Shown: positions 6,281 to 13,966 of the stretch, piece after piece
How positions within the stretch are numbered: the stretch's first letter is position 1
Layout: every line of letters starts with the position of its first letter
Source: Hydrogenophilales bacterium RIFOXYD1_FULL_62_11
GTDB taxonomy: Bacteria; Pseudomonadota; Gammaproteobacteria; Burkholderiales; Thiobacillaceae
Reading direction: 5' to 3'
NCBI GenBank assembly: GCA_001802655.1
Contig: MGZO01000019.1
Coordinates: 1-17,857 of the forward strand
DNA length: 17,857 nucleotides
Position numbers and translations under genes: made by a program
Notes under the pieces: model-generated
Database searches by the model: none
The model's input: only the letters and a program-made list of their open reading frames with translations
Told to the model about the DNA's origin: nothing

Positions 6281-8074
6281 ATGAAACCATCGCTCGACAT
6301 CGCCACCCTGCGCCAGCGCTACCAATCCGGCGAACTCACCCCGCTTGCACTGGTGGATGATCTGCTCGCCCGTCTGGCCAGCGAAGATGGCCACCACGTC
6401 TGGATCAGCCGCCTCGACGCCGACGCCCTGCGGGCCTATGCAAGCAAACTCGACGGCAGGGACATCGCAGCGCTTCCGTTCTACGGCATCCCCTTCGCCA
6501 TCAAGGACAACATCGATCTCGCCGGTCTGCCCACCACTGCCGGCTGCCCGGAGTATGCGTACACGCCTGAGCGGCACGCGACCGTCGTTGCGCGCCTGAT
6601 CGATGCCGGTGCCATTCCAATCGGAAAAACCAATCTCGACCAGTTCGCCACCGGCTTGAACGGCACGCGCTCGCCCTACGGCGCCTGCCGCAACGCCTTC
6701 AACCCCGACACCATTTCCGGCGGTTCCAGCTCCGGTTCGGCGGTCGCCGTGGCGCTCGGCCTGGCGAGCTTTTCGCTTGGTACCGACACCGCCGGTTCCG
6801 GCCGCGTGCCCGCCGCGTTCAACAATCTGATCGGCCACAAGCCGAGCTGCGGCGCGCTGTCCACCCGCGGCGTGGTGCCCGCGTGCCGCTCGCTCGACGC
6901 GGTGTCGATCTTCGCGCTGACCGCGGAGGATGCCGAGCGCGTGCTGGCGGTCGCCGCCGGCTTTGATGCCGAGGACGAATATTCGCGCCCGCTGGCGCCG
7001 CACGGCTTCGACTTCGGCCGCGCCGCAAGCTTCCGTTTCGGCGTGCCGCTGCAGAAGGATCTGGCGTTCTTCGGCAACGCCGAAGCGGAACGGCTGTTCG
7101 GCGAAGCAGTGGCCAGGATGAAATCGCTCGGCGGCACGCCGGTGGCAGTCGACCTCGCCCCCTTCCTCGACACCGCGCGCCTGCTCTACGGCGGGCCCTG
7201 GGTCGCCGAGCGCTACCTCGCCATCCGCGACTTCTTCGACGCACAGCCCGACAAGGTGTTTCCGCCGGTGCGCGAAATCATCACCGGCGGCCGCGACATC
7301 AGCGCCGCTGACACCTTCGCCTCTCTCTACAAACTGCGTGCGTTCAAGCGCGTGTGCGATGCCGTGTGGAAAGACATCGACGTCATGCTCACCCCCACTG
7401 CCGGCACGATCTACCGCGTGGACGAAATGCAGGCCGACCCCATCCGCCTTAATTCCAACCTCGGCTATTACACCAACTTCATGAATCTGCTCGACCTCGC
7501 TGCCACCGCCGTGCCGGCCGGGTTCCAGAACGACGGCCTGCCGTTCGGCGTGACCCTGATCGCGCCGCCGCACCAGGACGGCCCCTTGCTGCACCTGGCT
7601 TCAAGCATGCAACAGGCGCTGGGCGGCAAACTGGGCGCCAGCGGTCACGCGCTGCCTGCTGCCGAGGCATTGAATTTGTTGCAGGACGGCCAGGTGCGCG
7701 TCGCAGTGGTGGGCGCCCACCTCAGCGGCTTGCCGCTCAACCCTCAGCTCACCGAGCGCGATGCACGGCTGGTGGCAATGACGCAGACCGCGCCGAAATA
7801 CCGTTTCTATGCCCTGCCCGACGGCAAGCGCCCCGGCCTCATCAAAGTGGAAAGCGACGGCGCCGCCATCGCCTGCGAAGTGTGGGAAATGCCGGCCAAA
7901 AACTTTGGCAGCTTCGTTGCCGGCATTGCGGCCCCCCTTGGCATCGGCAAGCTGGAGCTGGCCGACGGCTCCAGCGTGAACGGCTTCATCTGCGAAAGCA
8001 TCGGCATCGCCGATGCGCGCGATATCACGGCATACGGCGGCTGGCGGGCGTGGCTGGCAGAGCGGGGGAAGTAA
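6281..8074 (+). CDS. atzF: Allophanate hydrolase
   Basis: This 597-aa enzyme hydrolyses allophanate to ammonia and CO2, the last step of guanidine or urea-amidolyase breakdown. The N-terminal amidase-signature domain (about 1-450) shows the full Ser-cisSer-Lys triad: Lys75 in FAIKDN, Ser149 in ISGGSSSGSA and the nucleophile Ser173 in TDTAGSGRVPA. The spacings of 74 and 24 residues equal those recalled for AtzF of Pseudomonas sp. ADP (K91, S165, S189). The C-terminal domain (about 470-597, from VAVVGAHLSGLPLN to YGGWRAWL) is the extra domain found in allophanate hydrolases, thought to process the N-carboxycarbamate intermediate. The length is normal. The ATG at 6281 has GAGGA overlapping the carboxylase stop, a 10-bp gap that implies coupling. 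The stop codon lies inside the terminator hairpin that ends the operon. Confidence 0.95.
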   Translation: MKPSLDIATLRQRYQSGELTPLALVDDLLARLASEDGHHVWISRLDADALRAYASKLDGRDIAALPFYGIPFAIKDNIDLAGLPTTAGCPEYAYTPERHATVVARLIDAGAIPIGKTNLDQFATGLNGTRSPYGACRNAFNPDTISGGSSSGSAVAVALGLASFSLGTDTAGSGRVPAAFNNLIGHKPSCGALSTRGVVPACRSLDAVSIFALTAEDAERVLAVAAGFDAEDEYSRPLAPHGFDFGRAASFRFGVPLQKDLAFFGNAEAERLFGEAVARMKSLGGTPVAVDLAPFLDTARLLYGGPWVAERYLAIRDFFDAQPDKVFPPVREIITGGRDISAADTFASLYKLRAFKRVCDAVWKDIDVMLTPTAGTIYRVDEMQADPIRLNSNLGYYTNFMNLLDLAATAVPAGFQNDGLPFGVTLIAPPHQDGPLLHLASSMQQALGGKLGASGHALPAAEALNLLQDGQVRVAVVGAHLSGLPLNPQLTERDARLVAMTQTAPKYRFYALPDGKRPGLIKVESDGAAIACEVWEMPAKNFGSFVAGIAAPLGIGKLELADGSSVNGFICESIGIADARDITAYGGWRAWLAERGK

Positions 8075-8097
8075 GCACGTACGTGCTCCCCTTTTTT
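8064..8097 (+). terminator. Rho-independent terminator of the carboxylase operon
   Basis: The perfect palindrome AGCACGTACGTGCT (8074-8087) is flanked by a GGGG run upstream (8064-8068) and CCCC downstream (8088-8091), then six T residues (8092-8097). The stem begins at the last base of the atzF stop codon. This closes the + strand operon and leaves the following autotransporter as a separate unit. Confidence 0.8.
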
Positions 8098-8494
8098 GCT
8101 GCTACTTCAAAACCGGAAAAAACCAGAACCGCGGCATGGGCTGTCCCGGTATTTCCGGGCAGTCCATCCTGGCCAGGCCCGCTCCACCTGAGCCAACATG
8201 CGATAGCCCGGCCAGGGGTGAAAAAAACAGCGCGATGTGATCGAGGATTGCCGGTCGCCTCGTCCGGCATCTGAAGTGATGAACAACCCCTTCCCCAGAT
8301 TCGACAAGAAGCTTCCAGCCACCGCGCTGCCGTGAACGCACCTTGCTGACGTAACCCACACGGAGTCGGGTTTCGCGCCCTTCACCCACCCTCGCCAGAC
8401 CTTCTTGCCAGTCATGAATCTGGTGCCATCACGCCTGATTTGCTTCCATTTTTTTGTGTGTGCTAGCGAACCAAGTTATTGGCTCGCCCCCGAT
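8098..8494. other. Gene-poor spacer with hairpins, no supported gene
   Basis: About 400 bp lie between the operon terminator and the autotransporter leader. Open frames of 80-100 codons exist on the minus strand, but they overlap each other in different frames, have no ribosome binding site and match no family I recognise. A hairpin with CCCGG/CCGGG around loop TATTT (8145-8159), extended outward by CTG/CAG with one bulge, is followed by the palindrome CCTGGCCAGG. The stretch could be a decayed gene or an intergenic repeat; the sequence alone does not decide. Confidence 0.4.
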
Positions 8495-8529
8495 ACCCTG
8501 CGGCCAGGGTTATTTACATGCACAAAGGA
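8495..8529 (+). promoter_or_regulatory. Leader hairpin and ribosome binding site of the autotransporter gene
   Basis: A perfect 6-bp stem ACCCTG/CAGGGT with tetraloop CGGC (8495-8510) sits 13 nt before the AAAGGA ribosome binding site (8524-8529), which itself lies 5 nt before the ATG at 8535. It may be an mRNA leader hairpin or an operator half-site pair. I see no convincing -35/-10 pair, though a T-rich tract at 8450-8460 upstream is a possible promoter region. Confidence 0.4.
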
Positions 8530-8534
8530 TTCTC

Positions 8535-10667
8535 ATGAAAGTTAAATTAATTACCGCCGCCGTGGCGGGTGTCATCGCAGCCTGGGCGCCAATCAGTTCG
8601 GCCCGCCAAACAGTGGTGCTTCCCTATCTCCTCTTCGGCGATCATCCCCTCGACAGCGAGGGGCAGCAATACGGCCTCGATACACAGCAAGCGGGGCTCT
8701 TGAGCATCAATCCGAATATCAACATCAATAGCCTTAACGACGCTGGCGGCGGTATTACAACCAACGCTGCCGCTGGGGCCAGTATCCTGTTTCTGGGCAG
8801 TTCGACGGTGACGGGAAGCACAGGACTGAACATACCATTCTTTGACATTACGGCCGGCGCAGACGCGTCAACAGTGAACTTCAACGGGGATGTTTTTGCA
8901 ACCACGTTGAATATCAGCGGAACAGGAGCCGTCAATTTCAATGGCAGCGTCAATCCGGGCATGGTTGCGGCGAACACCATTATTGCCAACGATGGTTTTA
9001 TCAGTATCGGCGCCAATCAGGTGTTTAAGAGCGCCATCGTAACCAATACTGCGAACACGGGCACGTTGACCCTGAACGGCGGCAGCAACGTCAATGGTGC
9101 GATTACCGACCTCAAGCAGATCAACGTGGTCGGCGGCGATGCCTCGGTGACCGGCGCCGTGCAAGTGCTAGGGTTCAACCTTGGCACGAATACCCTGGCC
9201 ATCAATGGGGGGGCGTTAACCACTAACGCTGGTGGCACCATTGCGACCACGCTTGCCAGCGATAGCGTGTACGGACGCATCATCGTCGGCACGTCGAATA
9301 TCGATGGCGGCGGAATCACGGTGATTCCGACCGTCACGGGCGCACTGACAGACGGAACGATTTACACGATTGTCGCCGCACCGGCTGGCACCAATGCCGC
9401 CCCGGTGAACGTTACCAACAACAATCCCCGCTATACGTTTTCCGGCATCGACACGACCACTGGCGACGTCAGGATCCGCCTGGCTGGGGTCGCGCCCTTG
9501 GCAACGCTTGTCACCGCGCCGGGCGCTTTGGCGGTCGCCCCCATCCTGGATGTGAATGCGCCGGTTGGCTCCGATCTTCTGGTCATCCAGGACGCAATTG
9601 CAATGCTCCCCACGACTGGCGCCATCGATAACGCGCTGGCGCAACTCGCCCCCGGCAACACCAACCTGGCAGCGCCCTGGGTGGCTGCGCAGACGACGCG
9701 GCTGTTTGACGACCTCTGGATGGCGCAGATGGACCAGATCCAGTCGGCCTGTTGTGATACCAACTGTGAGCCCAACAAGCCCAATGTGCCGGCAGACTTG
9801 AATGCGTGTCGGGACACCGAGCAACAAGGCAAGTGGTGGGCGAAGGGCTTTGGCAGTCATGGCGAGCAGGGCAACGTCGCCAACATGAACGGATACGATA
9901 CCCAAGCCTACGGGCTGATGCTCGCCTACGACATGCCGCTGAACAACCAGACCCGCGTTGGTTTGGGCGGTGGTTATGCGAACAGCACGATCGACGGCAA
10001 CCATTCATCGGGCAGCACAGACATCGATTCTTACCAGATCACGGGTTATCTGCATCACGCACCGGGTCCCTGGTTTGTCCAGACGGCTTTGACGGCTGGC
10101 GTCAATGATTACGAAAGCACCCGTAACATCGTATTTCCGGGGGTGAGTCGTACGGCGACGTCCGATTACACCGGACAGCAATACACCGGCAGCGTTACCG
10201 TGGGAAAACATTATCAGTTGAACGAAACCACCCTCACGCCGATCGCTGGCTTGCAAGCGTCCCACATCCGTGTCGGCGGCTATACGGAAAGTGGCGCGGG
10301 CGACGCGAACCTGCGTGTCGAGAGCCAGGATTACAACTTTGTTCAGTCCACCCTGGGCGTGAAGGCCGAGCGTGTCATTCGCTCCGGCAACAGCACCTAT
10401 TCGCCCGAAGTGCACGCCAAGTGGCTGCATGATTTCAGCTCGACGACGATGGAGCAGGACGCGGCCTTTAACGGCAGCGGCGCAAGCTTCAATGCGCAAG
10501 GAATCAAGCAGAGTCGTGATTTGTTCAATGTCGGCGCGGGGGTCACGTTTCTCTCCTGCAACTGCGACACGGGAGCCTGGACCGTCAAGGGGCTGTATGA
10601 ATACAAATGGAATGACAGCGAGTACTCATCGCATCAGGTATCGCTCATCGCAGGCCTGAAGTTCTGA
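8535..10667 (+). CDS. Classical (type Va) autotransporter, outer-membrane beta-barrel protein
   Basis: This 710-aa protein carries its own passenger across the outer membrane. The ATG at 8535 is chosen for AAAGGA 5 nt upstream and because a signal peptide follows directly (MKVK, hydrophobic core, probable cleavage after ISSA at about residue 23). The passenger (about 24-400) is rich in Gly, Asn, Thr and Val with VNFNG-type strands recurring, as in a right-handed beta-helix. A linker at 406-432 holds four Cys (406, 407, 411, 425). The C-terminal barrel runs about 433-710, from KWWAKGFGSHG, with alternating aromatic strands and a terminal Phe, the usual size for the Pfam autotransporter beta-domain. 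Cys675 and Cys677 sit in the barrel. Codon use, at least near the start, is more A/T-rich than in the neighbours, hinting at transfer or relaxed selection. Function of the passenger is unknown; adhesion is a family-based guess. Confidence 0.88.
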   Translation: MKVKLITAAVAGVIAAWAPISSARQTVVLPYLLFGDHPLDSEGQQYGLDTQQAGLLSINPNININSLNDAGGGITTNAAAGASILFLGSSTVTGSTGLNIPFFDITAGADASTVNFNGDVFATTLNISGTGAVNFNGSVNPGMVAANTIIANDGFISIGANQVFKSAIVTNTANTGTLTLNGGSNVNGAITDLKQINVVGGDASVTGAVQVLGFNLGTNTLAINGGALTTNAGGTIATTLASDSVYGRIIVGTSNIDGGGITVIPTVTGALTDGTIYTIVAAPAGTNAAPVNVTNNNPRYTFSGIDTTTGDVRIRLAGVAPLATLVTAPGALAVAPILDVNAPVGSDLLVIQDAIAMLPTTGAIDNALAQLAPGNTNLAAPWVAAQTTRLFDDLWMAQMDQIQSACCDTNCEPNKPNVPADLNACRDTEQQGKWWAKGFGSHGEQGNVANMNGYDTQAYGLMLAYDMPLNNQTRVGLGGGYANSTIDGNHSSGSTDIDSYQITGYLHHAPGPWFVQTALTAGVNDYESTRNIVFPGVSRTATSDYTGQQYTGSVTVGKHYQLNETTLTPIAGLQASHIRVGGYTESGAGDANLRVESQDYNFVQSTLGVKAERVIRSGNSTYSPEVHAKWLHDFSSTTMEQDAAFNGSGASFNAQGIKQSRDLFNVGAGVTFLSCNCDTGAWTVKGLYEYKWNDSEYSSHQVSLIAGLKF

Positions 10668-10704
10668 TGTTGTCGTGCAGGCGTCCGGGTTTTCCAGACG
10701 TTTT

Positions 10705-10753
10705 CTATCCGAAGGCCCCCTCAAGTTCGACGGGCGTTTGGGTCATCGGATAG
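10705..10753. repeat. Short inverted repeat downstream of the autotransporter gene
   Basis: CTATCCGA (10705-10712) is repeated inverted as TCGGATAG (10746-10753), with 33 nt between. It lies between the autotransporter stop and its terminator. It could form a long-loop mRNA 3' stem or be chance. Confidence 0.3.
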
Positions 10754-10781
10754 GCTGCATTCAGTCCATCGGCAGGAAATC

Positions 10782-10808
10782 GGGGCGCTCTTCAGGGCGC
10801 CCCTTTTT
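10782..10808 (+). terminator. Rho-independent terminator after the autotransporter gene
   Basis: Stem GGGGCGC (10782-10788) pairs with GCGCCCC (10797-10803) around an 8-nt loop and is followed by TTTTT (10804-10808), 115 nt after the autotransporter stop. On the opposite strand the same stem follows the minus-strand GGDEF gene by about 130 nt, but its tail (GATTT) is a poor T tract, so it may work mainly for the + strand. Confidence 0.85.
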
Positions 10809-10938
10809 CATGCTGCGTCTGCCCGTGCGGCTTTGCCGGCGGCATCCCCACGCCGTTCGATTTCGGTAATGCGAAACACAGCACTGAACATGCCGGTGGA
10901 AGGGGGGCGGATTCAGCCGGATGCCGCCCCACGCCCCG

Positions 10939-12798
10939 CTACGTGGATTGCCTGCCCCGGTAATAAGCGACGAATTGATCTTTCGGCAGCGGCTTGGCGT
11001 AGTAATAGCCCTGGAAAACCGGGCAGCCGTGATGCCTGAGGAAGTCGAGCTGGGCTTCGGACTCGACGCCTTCCGCCACGACACTCAATTTGAGAATGCT
11101 GGCCATTTTGAGGATGGTGATGACCATTGCCTGGCTGCCCTCCTGGTGGGACAGGGCCTTGACAAAGGCGCGGTCGATCTTGATTTCATCGAGCGGCAGC
11201 CGGTTCAGGTTGCTCAGGGAGGAATAGCCGGTGCCGAAATCGTCCATGGAAAAACGGATACCCGATTCTTTCAGGCGGTTCATGACCAGAATGACGCGGT
11301 TGATATCCTCGGCAACGATCGATTCGGTGACCTCGAACACCAGCTTGCGGCTCAGTTCTTCGTTGAGGTGGCGTTGAATCATGCCTTCGACCAGCGCCAT
11401 GAAATTGTGATGGGTGAGTTGTCGCATGCTGATGTTGATCGAGAACTGTTCAAGCTCGATGCCGTCGTCATGCCATTCGCGCAGGGTTCTGAAACCGGTT
11501 TCGAGGATGTGCGTGCCAAGCTCGACGATCAGGCCGGTCTGTTCCGCAATGGGAATGAACTGGACCGGAGGAACCGCTCCAAGTGTCGGATTGATCCACC
11601 GTGCCAGGGTTTCGGCGCCCATGATGCGGCCTTCTCGGTCCAGTTGCGGCTGGTAATGCAGCGTGATTTCATCGTTGGACAGTGCAAAGTGGAGCAAGCG
11701 CTCAATTTCAAGATGGCGCTCGACCCGGTAGGACAGTTCGTCATTGAACATGAAGACGCCATCGCGTCCCTTGGCCTTGACCTCGTACATCGCAATGTCC
11801 GCTTCCTTGATGAAGCTGTTGGCGTTGGCATGCTGGCCGCTGATGATGCTCACGCCGATGCTGGCGCTGATGTGAATGTGGTGCTGGTCCACGACATAGC
11901 TTTCCTTCAACTTCAGGATGAGCTGCTCGGACAGGGCCAGAGCGACACGTTCACAGTCTTCCCTTTCGGCAAAACTGTTGCCGGAAATGATGAATTCGTC
12001 GCCGCCCAGGCGCGCAATCACGCATGATTCCGGTACCTGCTGCAGAAGCCGTGTCACGACGGTTTTCAGCAGATGATCGCCGACATCGTGCCCCAGCGAG
12101 TCATTCACCGTCTTGAAATGATCCAGGTCGATGAGCAGGAGGAAAGAGAATTCACGGTTCTCGCTCAGCGAGTTCATCCGTTTCTGCAGGTGCTCGATGA
12201 AGTATTGCCGGTTGTGCAGCCCCGTCAGCGCGTCGTGCGTGGCCTGATGGTTGGCCTGCGTCAGGAGTTGGTGGGTGCTGTTGGCAGCGTAAAGCAGCAC
12301 CCAGGTGAGGGTGCAGGCAAAGGCCGTGAGGACGTAGCCGTACCATTCGCCGATCATGAAAAAGTAGATGATCAGCGGGGTCATCAGCAGGAACAGGGTC
12401 GGCCTGTAGAGACGCCGGTCCGAAGCCAGCAGGCTCGATGCCACCACCGATGCGCCGATTTCAGTGAAGATGGCGATGTAGTGAAGCTTGGTGCTGTCCT
12501 GCTGGACATAGAGCAGGAAAATCAGCACCCACAGCAGAAAGAACACATACATGAACCAGACGCACTGCTGATACCAGCGGTCACGCCGCTGCTCGCTCAT
12601 CGTGTCGAAATCGAAATTGCGGTATATCCGAATGCCCCAGATCGAGGCGGCGACAATCAGCAGATACCAGACGAACGCGGGCACGAATACGTGATTCAGC
12701 CAGCCCAGAAACAGGTAGCCCAGCCCCGGAACAAGCGATAGAACAATGAATACCGGGATCTGACGGTGCAGGAAACTGTAAAAGCGCTTGTCTTTCAT
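10939..12798 (-). CDS. Membrane-bound GGDEF-EAL (ETL) cyclic-di-GMP enzyme
   Basis: This 619-aa inner-membrane protein likely makes and/or breaks cyclic-di-GMP. About the first 175 residues hold some six hydrophobic segments (for example around 14-34, 80-98 and 132-147), an integral sensor region I cannot assign to a named MASE domain. The GGDEF domain (about 185-350) has an intact GGDEF at 265-269. The positions of the RxxD inhibitory site read PESC, so product inhibition through that site is absent. The EAL domain (about 360-610) has ETL (396-398) in place of EAL but keeps the other catalytic landmarks: SINIS, EVTES, DDFGTGYSS, IKIDRAF, AEGVE and FQGYYY. Both activities are therefore possible. 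The ATG at 12798 lacks a good ribosome binding site. It looks monocistronic, 247 bp downstream of the DUF3943 gene. Confidence 0.92.
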   Translation of the reverse strand: MKDKRFYSFLHRQIPVFIVLSLVPGLGYLFLGWLNHVFVPAFVWYLLIVAASIWGIRIYRNFDFDTMSEQRRDRWYQQCVWFMYVFFLLWVLIFLLYVQQDSTKLHYIAIFTEIGASVVASSLLASDRRLYRPTLFLLMTPLIIYFFMIGEWYGYVLTAFACTLTWVLLYAANSTHQLLTQANHQATHDALTGLHNRQYFIEHLQKRMNSLSENREFSFLLLIDLDHFKTVNDSLGHDVGDHLLKTVVTRLLQQVPESCVIARLGGDEFIISGNSFAEREDCERVALALSEQLILKLKESYVVDQHHIHISASIGVSIISGQHANANSFIKEADIAMYEVKAKGRDGVFMFNDELSYRVERHLEIERLLHFALSNDEITLHYQPQLDREGRIMGAETLARWINPTLGAVPPVQFIPIAEQTGLIVELGTHILETGFRTLREWHDDGIELEQFSINISMRQLTHHNFMALVEGMIQRHLNEELSRKLVFEVTESIVAEDINRVILVMNRLKESGIRFSMDDFGTGYSSLSNLNRLPLDEIKIDRAFVKALSHQEGSQAMVITILKMASILKLSVVAEGVESEAQLDFLRHHGCPVFQGYYYAKPLPKDQFVAYYRGRQST

Positions 12799-13045
12799 CT
12801 AGGTCTTATCGGCGCATCGTGCGGTTTATTGAAGCGGGCCAGTCTGGATTGTGCCGTGTGTGGGCGGCAAGGGGACAGGTTGCAGAATACCGCATGAAAA
12901 ATCCAGCTATTCGAACTGGAAGATGGACAGCACCACCACTCACAACAGAGGTACGGGTGGATGGCTCAGGCGTGAACGGGTTCATCACCAGGGCATTTAT
13001 AACGATCAATCCAACCGGTTTTCCCGCCAGGGCTGGGCGCAACGG

Positions 13046-13948
13046 CTACCAGTCGGCCCGAAGTTGCAGGCCCCAGGCCGGCGCGATGCTGCGTGGGGGC
13101 CCCGGTTGACTGACGGCCGGGTTGCCCATTCCCGCTGTAAGTGCAGGGCCTTGGATGCCTATGGGCTGCCACTGCAGTGTCGTTTTGATTCCCAGCAACT
13201 GATCCGTTTCCGCATTGATGACGCCCAGGGGATCGGTCATGAACAGCAGGGCCTTGTCCGACCAGACGAGGGGACCGGGTTTGGCGCGTATGCGTTGCCG
13301 CAGCGGGGAGAGCAGATATTCGCCGACGAGAAAGCCCGCTACTGGCGTCACCACCAGGTCCTGAGCCGAAACGGGTTCGGCCAGCGCTTCCGCGCCGTAT
13401 TCCCACAGCGTAGACAACAGTGCCGCATACCAGAACGACTGCGCCCGATCCAGACCGCGTTCCCGCGCCCGGATGTAGTACGTGCCGCCCCAGTAGGGGT
13501 GCAGGACATAATTGATCCACCAGCGGTCGCCATCCCATACCGGTTCGCTCACATTGTTGCGCCACTTGTCGAAGCTGTAGTTCTCTTTCTGCTCGCGGTC
13601 CCAGCCGGAAATGCTCTCGGGCGCAAGGTAGATCGCGGCGATGGCGGAAAACTGGTAGCCGAGAAAATAGGCGGTGTCGCGGCCCACGCCGTACCAGTCC
13701 GGCCGGGTGGGCGGAACGCTGCGCCACGCGTATCCGTCCGCAGGTGCTGCAGCAGCATCGGGCAGCGCCGCGCCGGGGTCGAGGTAATGCACATAGGCTG
13801 CCAGTGGCGGGGATGGGTCCCCGGCCACAGCGGGGATGGTGGCAGGATCCACTTCAGGCAGGCTGTCCGCTGCCGCAAGAGGGAGACAACCCACCCCGAA
13901 CGCGAGGCTGAGGGCGACGCGGCTGCAAGCCCGGATCAGGAGATTCAT
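13046..13948 (-). CDS. DUF3943-family exported protein, probable outer-membrane protein
   Basis: This 300-aa protein has a signal peptide (MNLLIRACSRVALSLAFGVG through CLPLAAADS, cleavage near 26-28), a low-complexity Ala/Pro stretch to about residue 70, then a family core at about 147-210. The core includes YVLHPYWGGTYYIRARERG with His150, STLWEYGAEALAEPVS and DLVVTPVAGFLVGE, which I recognise as the DUF3943 pattern. The end, GLQLRADW, finishes on an aromatic residue, as in outer-membrane barrels. Function is unknown. The ATG at 13948 has GGAG 8 nt upstream. The gene starts 18 bp after the stop of the YceH gene on the same strand, so the two probably form an operon. A lipid-modification Cys is not evident; Cys21 lies in the hydrophobic core without a clear lipobox. 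Confidence 0.8.
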   Translation of the reverse strand: MNLLIRACSRVALSLAFGVGCLPLAAADSLPEVDPATIPAVAGDPSPPLAAYVHYLDPGAALPDAAAAPADGYAWRSVPPTRPDWYGVGRDTAYFLGYQFSAIAAIYLAPESISGWDREQKENYSFDKWRNNVSEPVWDGDRWWINYVLHPYWGGTYYIRARERGLDRAQSFWYAALLSTLWEYGAEALAEPVSAQDLVVTPVAGFLVGEYLLSPLRQRIRAKPGPLVWSDKALLFMTDPLGVINAETDQLLGIKTTLQWQPIGIQGPALTAGMGNPAVSQPGPPRSIAPAWGLQLRADW

Positions 13949-13966
13949 CCTGTCTGCTCCAGTCCG

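Noticed and set aside
4891..6306. Minus-strand open frame of 471 codons
   Set aside because: Antisense to the carboxylase C-terminal half. Its PPFFKGG end comes only from the palindromic repeat being readable on both strands.
6230..7594. Minus-strand open frame of 454 codons over the allophanate hydrolase gene
   Set aside because: Antisense shadow of a gene with a complete amidase catalytic triad.
8102..8415. Overlapping minus-strand frames of 95-102 codons in the spacer
   Set aside because: Several frames overlap, none has a ribosome binding site or recognisable motif; kept only as an unexplained spacer.
10921..12027. Plus-strand open frame of 368 codons opposite the membrane GGDEF-ETL gene
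   Set aside because: Opposite an intact GGDEF/EAL region; no family resemblance and no ribosome binding site.
12799..13045. Possible small gene between the membrane GGDEF gene and the DUF3943 gene
   Set aside because: Frames on both strands are of equal quality, with no start signal or motif; most likely the promoter region of the minus-strand GGDEF gene.
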